The position numbers and the translations under genes are program-made. A DNA stretch of 64,000 bases from Sordaria brevicollis (Eukaryota > Ascomycota > Sordariomycetes > Sordariales > Sordariaceae): assembly GCA_033439795.1 (NCBI GenBank), contig JAUTDP010000001.1, positions 3,534,001-3,598,000 of the forward strand, in the 5' to 3' direction. The first letter of the stretch is position 1. Each line of letters begins with the position of its first letter. The notes below the pieces were generated by a model. It saw nothing but the letters and a program-made list of their open reading frames with translations, was not told where the DNA came from and searched no databases. Positions 12,493 through 24,212 of the stretch are shown here, one piece after another.

Positions 12493-12537
12493 TTAAAATT
12501 AATAAAGGGGTTATACTTAACCCCCCTATTAATTTCG
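12493..12537. repeat. C/G-run hairpin repeat
   Basis: TTAAAATTAATAAAGGGG and CCCCCCTATTAATTT form imperfect inverted arms with a short spacer, in the same design as the copies at 5451, 8809 and 10423. Confidence 0.75.
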
Positions 12538-13031
12538 AATATATTCAATACGTATTAATTATATATAAAATCCTTTTATAAATTTTATATAAAGCCAATT
12601 TTATAATAAAAATTATTATATTTAAATAAAATACTTTAAAATATAGAATTATTATTAACGATTAGAACGATATCTATTCGTAAATAGACGTCTTATTATT
12701 AAATTTTAACATTAACGTTATAGGTTTAAATATTTATTCTTATTATTTTATTAATATCAGCCTATATTATATTTAGAATATTTTTATTATTTTATAATTT
12801 ATAAAGCGTTTTTACCGAATTAATTAAAAGAAAGTAATTAATTAATATTTCTTATAAATAAACGGGACTTTATCGAATTAGTAAAAAGATTAAATAATTT
12901 GTAAAATTAATATATACCCCCCCTATTAATTTTATATTTACCTTATATTAACGTTTTAATAATAAATTTATTCTTTATAATTTATTTTAACTTTATTGAA
13001 AAAGGTTATATTTTTTTATTTTAAATTTATT

Positions 13032-14080
13032 ATTGCGTACGAAATTGCGAAAACGATCTTTACTTATAATTTTAATTATTATACTTAAATAGCCGAATTA
13101 TTTTAAAAGATTATAGATTTTATAATATAATATATTTAATATATTAATATTATTTATTCCGTTATTATCGAAACGTTTATTAAATATTTATATAATAATT
13201 TTAAAGAGGCTTTTAACGATATTCGATACTTTTAACCTATCGTCGTAAAATATTTGCCTATTATTAGGCCGGTATATATTAACCGGTATTTTAATTATAC
13301 AAATCCTATTACCCCTAACCGATTTAAAAAGGTCGCGAATTTTATTTCTATATTAAATAGTAATAAAAAAAGGCAATATTTAATATAAATAATATTATAT
13401 TTAATTAAATCGGTTTAATAAAAATAAAAATACCAAATTTAAAAATAGAAAAGGTTTATTAAAAGGTTACGCTAACCTTCTTTAACGATTAAAAATATTA
13501 TATTATATATAATAAATTTCCGTACGTAGACTTTAAGGTACGGCTAGCCTATATAAATTCCTTACAATTTCTAAAAGTATAATATTAATAAAATAGGATC
13601 TAATAATAATAAAGATTCTCCGTCGAAATATTATAAAAAGAAGGATAATAAAGGCGATAAAAGCGACGATAATATCGCCGAATTTAATAAAGATAATCCC
13701 GAATTATAAAAATTTATTCGAATTGTAATCGATTATATAATTTGTAAACTACGTACCCCTTTTATTATATTTAAAAAGAATTTTCCCGGAGGTTCCTTTA
13801 AAATTAAAAAAGGCATTATTCTTTTTAATTTCGTCTACCCTTCCGAAATTAATATTTATAAATATAATATTAGAAAGGGTTACAGTACTTATTACCTAGG
13901 CGGATACGCGCCGTTTAATAAAGATAAATATTTATTTATTTAATAATTTAATAAAGCGGTAAATATATAAATAATTTATAAATTCCTTAACGGTAATATA
14001 TATAATAATAAAGAGATAATTTAAATATTCGAAATTTCGGCGAAATATATTTATAAGAATATTACGGTTTACCGGGCCAA
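13032..14080 (+). pseudogene. Relic protein-coding frame(s), family unknown
   Basis: Two segments in the same + frame (13032-13350 and 13710-14075) read as protein with only TAA/TAG stops. Phrases include FKEAFNDIRYF, VVKYLPIIRPVYINRYFNY, NPITPNRFKKVANF and, in the second part, FIIFKKNFPGGSFKIKKG. The stretch between them is in another frame (FPYVDFKVRLAYIN), suggesting an intron or indel. It looks like a degraded gene of about 350 codons that ends just before the tandem array. I cannot name it. Confidence 0.5.
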
Positions 14081-14103
14081 ATTTAATTAAAATTAATAGG
14101 GGG

Positions 14104-14722
14104 CCCTTATAAATTTTAAATAATTTATTTTACTTTATTCGAAATATCTCTTTTATAATTAACCTATATAGTTTAATAGAAAATAATAGAATTAAATTAA
14201 ATAAGTCCCCTTATAAATTCTAAATAATTTTTTTTCTTTATTCGCGATATTCGTTTTATAATTGACCTTTATAATTTAATAGAATATAATAGGATTAAAT
14301 TAAATAAATCCCCCTTATAAATTCTAAATAATTTTCTTTCCTTATTTACAATATTCATTTTATAATTAATTTTTATAATTTAGTAGAATATAATAGGATT
14401 AGGTTAAATAGACCCCCCCTATAAATTCCAAATAGTTTTTTTCTTTATTCGAAATATTCGTTTTATAATTAATTTTTATAATTTAGTAGAATATAATAAG
14501 ATTAAATCAAATAGGTCCCCCCTATAAATTTTAAAGAATTTTCTTTCCTTACTCGTAATATTCGTTTTATAATTAACCTTTATAATCTAATAGAATATAA
14601 TAAGATTAAATTAAATAGGCCCCCCTTATAAATTTTAAATAATTTTTTTCTTTATTCGAAATATTCGTTTTATAATTGACTTTTATAATTTAGTAAAATA
14701 TAATAAGATTAGGTTAAATAAA
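14104..14722. repeat. Tandem repeat, six copies of about 103 bp
   Basis: Units begin at 14104, 14207, 14310, 14413, 14517 and 14620. Each starts with a C run and TATAAATT, continues through TTTATTCGAAATATTCG-like sequence, and ends with AGAATATAATA plus GATTAAATTAAATA. Copies differ mainly by transitions and small indels. The start of the unit resembles the dispersed C/G-run arm of the same block (C run then TATTAATTTTAAA). Confidence 0.93.
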
Positions 14723-17430
14723 GGCCGGATATTATTAAAGGCCGTAGAGGTATTAAATATTTAGGATTTAAAGATTTTAATAACCAACTATAAATATAAT
14801 TTCTTACCTAACGTTAATAATTCTATATAAACTTATAATAATTATTATTATATTTAATATATAATAATATTAAAATATAATAGTAAAATAATTAAACGAA
14901 TTTATAATATAAAATAAATATAAAGGTAAAAATTAATAATTATTATTATAGCGAATTATATTAATAAATTTCTATTTATATTTAATTTTTAAAACGGATA
15001 TTAATAAAATAATATAACCGATATAAGGTTAGTTTACCCTACTTTATTAAATATAAGAATTTAATTAATTTATTCGTTTAATAGTTATACTTATAGCAAT
15101 ATATAATTAGGCCTCTATTCAAAACGTTAATCGATATAGGGTAAATATTAGATTAAAAATTATATATATATAATTAGGGTAAATTATTTTATAGGTTTAT
15201 TATTAAAGATATATAATACCTTAATTAATAGCCGGTTATAAAATAGGAAAGGCGGTAAAGCAAATAAACTCTATTTAGTAAATTTAACGCCAATACTATA
15301 AACTAATAACCAAATATCGGATATATTTTAATTTAATATATTTATATATTTATACGGAATTTCCGTTTAATATTTATTTCTAACGCTTTATATAGCATTT
15401 TATATAAATATTATTATTTCAATAAAGAAAATCCCTAATATATAATTTACTATTAAATTAATACGGAAAATATATTTTAAAAAGATAATTAATAATATTA
15501 AAATATATAGTAACATTCGTAAATTATATAATTTAGCGGAAAATTTAGGAAATAAAACGAAATCGCTTCGCCTCCGATTTTATTTCCTAGGACTTCCCTC
15601 CTTCCTAATTCTAATTTATTCCTTATATTCTTTACCTATTATTATTCTTTACGCTTCTAAATACGATTTACGGTTATTAATTATTATTATATCTTCTCGT
15701 ATCTAGCTATTAAAATATTTTATTTAGCCTTTTATATATTATATTAATAAATATTTTCAATCCCTATAACATATTACGAACGGCCCTTAGGTTTTTAATT
15801 TATTATTCGTTTCGCGGGTAGGTTTCATTTTCCACCTTTTATTATTCATACTTCTAAATACGACCCACGGATATTAATTTATTATTTTATATTACTATTT
15901 AATTATTAAAATACTTTATTTAACTTTTCACTAATTATATTATAAATATTTCGGTATTTTTAACATATTACGAACGACCCTTAGACTTTTAATTTATTAT
16001 TCGTATTATAAATAAATTTATAGAATAAAATAATAAATATATTATTATAGAAAATATTTTTAAAGATAATAACGCGGATACCGTTATTTTTAATATATAA
16101 ATATCCTATTATTTATATTTAATAAATTCGTTTAATTTATACTTCTAATAACCGAACGATTTTAATAACTATTAATCCTATAAGGATATTAAATTTAATA
16201 GAAGTCGGAATTTAATTTATAAAGATATTAGATTTAACGGTCGGGATAGTAAATTAAAAGCGTATTTTATTACTTAACGACTATTTAAAAAGAAAAAAAT
16301 AAAAACGATATATAATAATAAATTACTTACAAATAGCGCTAGGATTCGAAATTTGCATCCTCTTTCAAATTATAATATATTAATTATTAATAAAAAGCGT
16401 TTTAAAAAGGGAAATAATTAGGCTAATAAAGTAAATAATATCTAGCTCGTTTTAATAATTATATTAACGCTTTAAAAATAGAGAAATCTATTCCCGCTTT
16501 TCGATAATTTAAATTATTTTCCTTTCCGTTATAATATAAAAAAAGATTTACCCCTTAAAATTTTTAGCGTTTAAATTCCTATTAAATACGTATAAATCAT
16601 TTACGAAATTCGCTTCTTACGGGTAAAACCCGGCTCTAATAAAAAAATTCCGTATTATTTAATTTTAAAGCCTTTCGACTTTTAAATATTAAAAATGTAT
16701 AACCCTAATTAATTTTATTAATTTACCGTTTTAATAATTTTATTTTCAATATTAAAACGGCCGTAAAATTATTACCTATAATTATAAACCCATTTTAAAA
16801 TTAAAATATTTAATTTCTTCTCCGTTAATATACTATTTATATAGCCGGCGTCGATTAAATTACGCCCCGCTATTTAAATTCTTTTACGAAAAAATTAAAT
16901 AGGATATATAATTAATTATACGCCGAATATTATATTACACACTTTTAATTTTTAACTATATAAAATCTTTATCGCTTAACCCTTATTTATTAAATAGGTA
17001 ATATAATTTAAAATTAAAATTAATTATATAAATAGCGAAAAAATAAAATAAAGGGAATTAATAATTTAATTTAATAATTATTTAAAGTACCCCACTACGA
17101 AATTATTCGAAAAATTACCGTTTAAGGAAATTATAATATAGGGCGAAAAACGATTATATTTTAAATAGATATTTCGAACCCCCTCTTTTAATTAAAAAAA
17201 GCGTATCCCGGTTTCTACTTCTAATAATTTAGTTTTATAGGAATTATAATATCCGTTAAATTAATATAAGGGAAAAGGAAATAATACAGAAGTAATAAAT
17301 ATATTTTACTTTTTATTTACCCCTCTACTTTAATTTATATTAAATAACGGAAAAGGTAAATCCTCCTTTATAAATAAAATACCGTACGTATATTAATATT
17401 TATAATATAGTATTTATACGTTATAGGGAT
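14723..17430. other. AT-rich stretch, nothing named
   Basis: RIP-degraded DNA. Near 15560-16010 two related segments share ATATTACGAACG and TTTTTAATTTATTATTCGT-type phrases, suggesting an internal duplication of about 200 bp. No family was recognised. Confidence 0.4.
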
Positions 17431-17862
17431 ACATTATCGGAATTTATTCGCGAAATATAAATTTTAATTATATTAAATAATATTAATTAAAAGATTTATT
17501 ATTTAGAGAATATGTAGTATAATATACTAATTAATAATTAGAATAAATTAGAACGTTAATTTAAATATATAGAGGCTAGGATTAACGCTATAAGGGTATT
17601 TATTTATTTTATTAATATATATTTCGAAATATTATATTTAAGGATTAATAAAAATACTTTTATATATTATACGGAAGCGCTTTATAACGTAACGTACATT
17701 TTCGAGGCTAAATTAGATATAGGAATTCTTATTATACGGGCGGAGGTTAAAACGGTCTTTAATTAATATATTAAATTAGGGGCGGGGACTTTAGAAAAGG
17801 GTAAAAAGATATTTAACCTTCTAAATATAATATAAGGTAATAATTAAAAAAATTGAAAGCGT
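17431..17862 (+). pseudogene. Relic protein-coding frame, family unknown
   Basis: About 140 codons in one + frame, broken only by TAA/TAG and ended by TGA. The sequence is helical and charged in character (TLSEFIREI, KYIEARINAIRVF, YTEALYNVTYIFEAKLDIG, LGAGTLEKGKKIFNLLN). It looks like the C-terminal part of a gene that has been mutated by RIP. No family was recognised. Confidence 0.48.
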
Positions 17863-18854
17863 ATTTTTTATATCTATTATATTATTTTAATATTATTCAA
17901 TTTATACGTTAATAAAATATAGGGGATCTATTCTAAATTTTACGTTAATAGCGCATAGCCTTTGCGCGGATATAATATATATTATATCTTTCTTTTATTT
18001 AAACTTTTCGATAATTATTTATATTTATTTTCCTCCCTTTTTATAACTTTTATACGTTATAATAATAACGTATATTAAAAACGAAGACTTCTAATTATTT
18101 TAATCTTTATATAACGAATATACTCCTAAAATTAAAAGGTAAATAATATATATTTAATATCGTTTAATTTATTTTAATAATTACACTCCTAATTCCTTAC
18201 GCCGCTAACCCTATATTACTTTTATATAAATTATAATTTAAATAATTTTTACTCTCCCCTTAGAAATTAACGTCGAAGTTATTAAATTTACTACTACGCG
18301 ATATATTTACGTCCGGTTCCGTAAATAACCCTTTACCCCTATTATTTTTAAAAATATATTAACCTTCAATTACGTAATAAATACGAAATTAAATAAATAA
18401 ATTTATTATCGATAATTCGGTATAAATAATAACGTTTATAAATTCTTTCCCGGCCTTAGTATAGACGTATTTAAAACGGTTTTTTAAATAAATATTATAA
18501 AAGTATATAAATAAAAGGCGGAATCGGCTACGGAATTATAAGTTATAAAGGATTTATAAAAATAAATTAAATACTTATACTATATTATATATCGTTTTTT
18601 TAATAAAATTTATGAAATTATATACGATTATATTTATATTTATCCTAAAAATTATTAGAATTTAGGTAAGTTTAATATTTCGTAATTAGAGTATTATAAT
18701 TTCCGGTAATTAGCGGACGAATAATAATACTATAACGCTTTAGGAAATAAATAATAGCGGATCTAATTTATTTATAAACAATTATTAAATATATAATTTT
18801 ATTACTTTTACTTTCTATTTAGATAAAATTTTACCTTCGTTCCTATTTTAAAAG

Positions 18855-19042
18855 AATTAAAATTAATAGGGGGGATATACGAATTAAGCGCGATTTAAAA
18901 TTAATAAAGGGGATATATAATAACCCCCTTTCCCTCCCCCCTATTAATTTTAAATCTTTTTAAATTCGTATTCTCCCGATATATATCCCCCCTATTAATT
19001 TTAAATCGCGCTTAATTTATATATCCTTTTATTAATTTTAAA
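18855..19042. repeat. Compound palindrome with C/G-run arms
   Basis: Two C/G-run arms and the segment between them (GAATTAAGCGCGATTTAAAA) recur in inverse order to the right (TTTTAAATCGCGCTTAATT), giving a palindrome of about 75 bp per arm. It is the largest member of the hairpin family seen in this block. Confidence 0.82.
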
Positions 19043-20340
19043 ATTATAACTTTTTTATTTTATTAATCCCTTATTTATTATTAGAGAATTATATACAAAT
19101 CCTTAATTAACCTATACGAATTATTATATTATATAATTTTAAAAGGGTAGGGTATAAATACGAAATTAATACGGAATTACCCTATATTAAAAATATATTA
19201 AATTATATTTAAATCTTATCCTATAAATATTTAAATATCGTTAAAATCGTCGTCCGAAAGAATAGTATTATTAAAATATATACGATTACCCTTATTATTT
19301 TCGATAATTATATTTCCCAAATTTATTTCCGTTTATATAATTAATTAATTAAGGTTATAAATAATCGTTTATTTATTTATTCGTAGAGGTCGGATTTCCT
19401 TTATATTAAAAGCGTTAAATTTTAATTTTAATAATATTATTAAGCTATTTTGCAAGATATTTAATATATTAAATCCAACGTCGCTAGGCGGCTTAAGCGT
19501 AATATATTTTCAATACGCCTACTTATTCCGATATATAATATAAATATAATTAATAATATTTTTATTTATAAATAGGTTAATATATTTACTAACTTTATAC
19601 ATTCGTATATTATTTTCCAATCCCTTTCGAATTAATATAATATACGGGCCGATTATAGAGAATCGTATAAATATAATACGAATATTGTATATAGAATTTT
19701 TATTAAATTTAATATCTTCGGTATATAAAGTATTAATATATTCTAATGCTTAATTAATAGGCTTCTATTCGTTACCGGTTATAGAATAATATATTATATT
19801 AGAATATAAAATAATATCCGTAAACGGTTCGTCCGTAATTTTAAGGCGAAATAATTATATTAAGTAGAATATTTTAGGCCCGTAATTATTAAATTTATTA
19901 TTATAGAATAAAATAAGAAGTAAATTTATAATTTCGCGAAATATACTATAATTTCTTATAAATATAGCTTCGTTAAATATTATAAAAATATAAATAATTT
20001 ATAAATATTAATATATATTACGGTAATCCGTATTTATTTTCCCCGGTAACGTTTCGTATTCGGATTATATAATTAGGGAAAAAATATCGTTATAAATAGA
20101 ATATAATTACTCTTCAATATAATCCCCTCTTATATAACGTAATACCCAACGTACCGAAGATTTTATAAAATTGGATTTAAGTAAATAATTATATTAAATT
20201 AATTTTATAATAAAAAAGGTTAAAATTCTTAAAGTAAATAAATCTTCTAATAAACGTCGATTATTATAAAATTTAATCTTTTCCTTCTTTACCCGGGCGC
20301 TCCTCCCGAGGCCGTTAATATCCCGAATTATTAGGGGCTA

Positions 20341-21060
20341 AAAAATATAAAAGATTATATTAACGTAATTTATAAAAATATAAAAGAATATAGGGACGGT
20401 AAAGATTTATTACTTATAATCGTAAACGTAATTAACCTCGAATTAATTAAGGATAATATAGCGGATAAAGGATATTATTTTTTAATCGCTATATATTAAA
20501 ATAAATCGGTCCCTAAAATCGTTTTCGTTAAACCCGAAGATATCGAAGAATAATTTATTATATAATTAATAAATACCGGTAATTTTACTTTTATTTTCTA
20601 TAATTATAAATATTTATAATATATAATTTATATTAATTTTAATTCGTTTAATAATCGGGAAGGCTAAAATACTCTATTCGGGTTACTACCCCCAGCTACG
20701 GAATATAGAAATTAACTACCTTTTAATAATATAATATACTATTTCGTAGAAGGATAGTAAAATAATATTAAAGTAATTAAAAAATTATTTAATTTCGAAT
20801 TTAATATATAAACGTTATTAAACCGGAATAAATAGGCTATAGACGTTAAAACTACCAATAAGGAAATATATAGTAAGATTTTATATAACGTTTTGCCGCC
20901 CGATATTAAACCTACCAATATAATCTATAAAATTAAAATTATTATAAACAATAATTATATTAAAATTACGGCTAATAAATTTGAAATTGGCCTTAGTAAT
21001 ATTAATATAAAAATAGGCATTAAGAAGGTAAATAAATATATACTATAGAAATTTCCGTAA
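20341..21060 (+). pseudogene. Relic protein-coding frame(s), family unknown
   Basis: Two stretches in the same + frame (20341-20610 and 20722-21060) read as protein with only TAA/TAG interruptions: EYRDGKDLLLIIVNVINLEL, SVPKIVFVKPEDIEE, then AIDVKTTNKEIYSKILYNVL and PPDIKPTNIIYKIKI. The same strand as the helicase relic again suggests one large multi-gene element or several elements in one direction. Family unknown. Confidence 0.48.
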
Positions 21061-22202
21061 ATTAATCAATCGTACCGAATATAATTTTATACGATAATAT
21101 TATATTAAAACGAACTAATATATTATATATACGAATTTATATAGAACTATTTTTAAAATAAATATTAAATAATTATAGGATAAAAGTACTTTTTTAAAGC
21201 GCGAACGAACTTATAATAATAAATACTATAATAATAATTCTATTATAGACATCCTATTATTTTTAAGGATTAAGTTTCTACCGGTATAATTTTTATAATA
21301 CGTATTATTGTATATATAGTATTATAAATAAAGAAGTTAAATTTAGCGCGTATTAGACTATAATTTTATAAATATTATAAAGCCAAGACCGAATTTAAAT
21401 AATATTTAAAATATTTTTAATAATAGGATTATAAAATATATTACTAATATTATTAAATAATTCGGTAAGAAATTATTAGAAATTTAATTAATATAAAAAT
21501 ATTTTAAATTTAAAACGGAAGGAAATTTTAAAGTACGTTTTAAATTATATATAAAATTGGTATATTATATAGGATAGAGTAGAATTTTTAAAAGAAAGGG
21601 GTTTAAAAGTATTAGAATTATTTTACTTTAAATATAAATAAAATTCCGTAATTAATAAGTATTTACTATATAAACGGATATTAAAGGGCGAAAATAAATA
21701 AATTAAAACGTTTACCAAATTAATATAAATTTAAATTACTTTAATATATAAATAAAAAGACGAAGTATTATCGTAAATTTAGGCGATATAACCGGATTTA
21801 AATATAGATTTTATCGAAGGAATTTTAAATAAAAATGGATTTTTCGGATTTTAATTCTAATATAAAATCTTCACTAAGTAATATATTATATTCGGTTTAC
21901 GATTCGTCGGTTTATTATTCATCGGGCTCGGTTTATATTATATATAACGATATAACGTATAGGCTTTAAATTTATAACGTTCGGATAAAGGAAAAAAGAA
22001 TTGAAATTAATTTATCGATTTAAATTAATTAATAAGATATAAATATATTAGAAATATTAGGAAATAATAGCGGAGAAGATAGAATTAGTAAAAATATTAT
22101 AATAATTATCGATTATATATATTAAATATATTGGAGATTTTAGGGAAGTATTTTTACAGATTGGACCCTTTTATTTAGGTTGTGCTTAGACCGTAGTAAG
22201 CT

Positions 22203-22267
22203 GCGTAGCTTGGAACCTGCGGGTCTAAAAATAGTGTGATATTTGATTGGTAGGGGGTGTATATCCC
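22203..22267 (+). repeat. Right copy of the edge repeat of AT block 1
   Basis: Direct counterpart of 4609-4668, much less mutated (GTGTGATATTTGATTGG here, AT-only there). It is followed at 22268-22300 by a divergent inverse version of itself (TTTGGACCCG, AGTTCCAGCCGCAGC), so the right end carries a fold-back. This is the likely right terminus of the large degraded element. Confidence 0.78.
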
Positions 22268-24212
22268 TATTTGGACCCGTAAAGTTCCAGCCGCAGCGTA
22301 CGGAGGTTTGAGAGAATGAGACTAGTTCAACTTGTGTTTCCTACCCCAGATTTTTGGCTGAGGACTGACATGGTGTTTGCAAGGCACAGCGACGACAAGC
22401 AGGCCAGAACGTACATTTTCTGACGGGCTGCCGCACCACCAAACCAAAGCAATCCCTGAAAATCGACTCACACGAGGCCCCCAAACTCCAGACTCGACCA
22501 GATTCTGGCCGCTTGGAGCCGCCTGGGAGCCTGCTGCAAGCCTGCAACCGTAATCCATTCGACCAATTAGACAATTCTTATTTCAAAGAAAGTGGCTGAG
22601 CGTTGGTCCGTGGCTTGTCATTCTCGTCTGATTTTGCGGGAAAACGCTTTGTCGCAGCTGCAACCACATGGAAGTTTCTTCGTTCCATGTTGCTGTTGTT
22701 GACAAACTTTAGAGCCGTCGCGACTTCCTCGCCAGGCAAAAATTCAGGGGTCCCTCCATCCAGCTTCCACCCGCACCTTCTGGGCACTATGGAGCCCCGC
22801 CGGGAAGGAGCGAAAGAACAATCGTGCCATTTTGGTGCAACTTTGGCGCATTCTGGGTGCAGGTTGGCCTCATTGCAGCTCATTGGGCCCCACATCTCAC
22901 CGCCATGGAGTCGCCAATCAACGCCAATCTTTGGCTTTTTTAGTTCATTACGGACAAGTTGAACATTGTGACTATTTGAGTTGAGCACGTCTTCCGCTGT
23001 TCGTGTGTTGTGACAATTGCGATGGGTTTTGGTTCTGCTTGGCTCTGCAAATTTTTGCCTTTCTTGAGGTTTTGAATAGTTTCTGTTGGGTGAATCACCA
23101 ACAACAGGGCCTGCCGTGATGACGGCAACGTCAACAAGAAGGCATAGGTGTTGGAAAGCCTGTCAGGTTTGTCTCGCTTGATCCCCAACCGTAAAACGAA
23201 ACCATGATCCTCAACTCGGGAACCGGATTTCCATTTCCATGTTCATATCCAGGCGGCCCAGCAGATCTCCCCTAGACATAGGGCGGCTCCCTTATCACCC
23301 GAGCAAGCTATCATCGTACGTTCTGGAAGTACGCATTCCGAGCGAGACGGATTTGCGCAAAATGCAAATCCCAACTTGCATTTCATCTTGAAACTCCATC
23401 TCCCCGACTCCAGAAACACCGAATTCCAGGGCAGGTCATCCACCACCAGAACCTCAAGGACATCATACTGGCGGAGAAATCCGTACAACTCCAACAGCGG
23501 TGAAAAAGGGGAAAACCAACCATCAATGTCTTGACATTGTTTTACCTAACCAGGCATACTCTTAGCAGTTCTAGGCAATATTAGACAACCAGACAAAGGG
23601 CATGGTAGAAAGATCGCCCTCGTTTCGCATCCAAGAAACTTGGGAATATAGGTCGCCCTGTGACCAGAAGCCAACCCATTCGTGCAATTCAGCTTCGTGG
23701 TGGCCTATGGTCTGGAACCATGCAGGTCGATCATTCAGCAAAAAAGGGGCTTCCCGCCAAGCGAAGGCCCTCGTGACCCAACTTTTATAAAAGGCATAAA
23801 GGGTTAGGGTTGTTGAATAGGGGCTTCCCCTGCTCCTAAACAACATCACTCACAGTTCGCGATCATGCACTGCAGCATGATGACGATGTCACGAGATCAC
23901 GTCTGTGACTCTTTTACCTCGTTTTCTCCATCGAACAGTAAGGCAATTTTCAAGGCGGTCTCCGCCGCTTCGAAAATCTCCCGGGACTGGACTATTGAAG
24001 CGGTTCATGGCGATCTCCTCCTTCCTGTCTGCGAAGAACCGGCAGGAGTACAAAATGACATCTTGCATCGGCATATCTGACTGACACAGGGCTGCATTTG
24101 CGTCAACATGGCTTTTGCATGGGCAGAAATTCTCTTGTACCCCTCATCTTAACCATACCTAACTAACGCGTACAAATTCCCTTCTATAATCTCACAATAT
24201 GTTCAATGCCTC
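22268..24212. other. Intergenic DNA with inverse copy of the 30 bp edge repeat
   Basis: GC-balanced sequence. It begins with the fold-back end of AT block 1 and the 30 bp inverse repeat (22362-22391). Open frames up to 136 codons exist on the minus strand, but they show no domain, no codon pattern and no splice context. It should contain the 3' UTR of the DUF3405 gene. No RNA gene was seen. Confidence 0.5.

Larger units (their letters stand above)
4160..22160. other. AT block 1: RIP-degraded mobile DNA
   Basis: About 18 kb of very AT-rich sequence with no open frame of useful length on either strand. CpA and TpG dinucleotides are nearly absent and TpA is abundant, as expected after repeat-induced point mutation. 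Relic frames can still be followed because their stops are only TAA and TAG (derived from CAA, CAG and TGG). Recognisable contents are a RecQ helicase relic, a 103 bp tandem array, several hairpin repeats and unnamed relic frames, listed separately. Such blocks in Pezizomycotina are normally heterochromatic. Confidence 0.9.

Noticed and set aside
4160..22160. CRISPR-like array
   Set aside because: The repeats are either tandem without spacers (14104-14722) or hairpins at irregular distance, and the genome is fungal.
22578..22988. Minus-strand frame of 136 codons
   Set aside because: No recognisable domain, and a similar-length frame opposes it. It is probably intergenic.
23801..23811. Telomere-like GGGTTAGGGTT, with a matching CCCTAACCCT at 54271-54280
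   Set aside because: Only one and a half units at each place. Tempting next to a RecQ-like relic, but too short to call an interstitial telomere.
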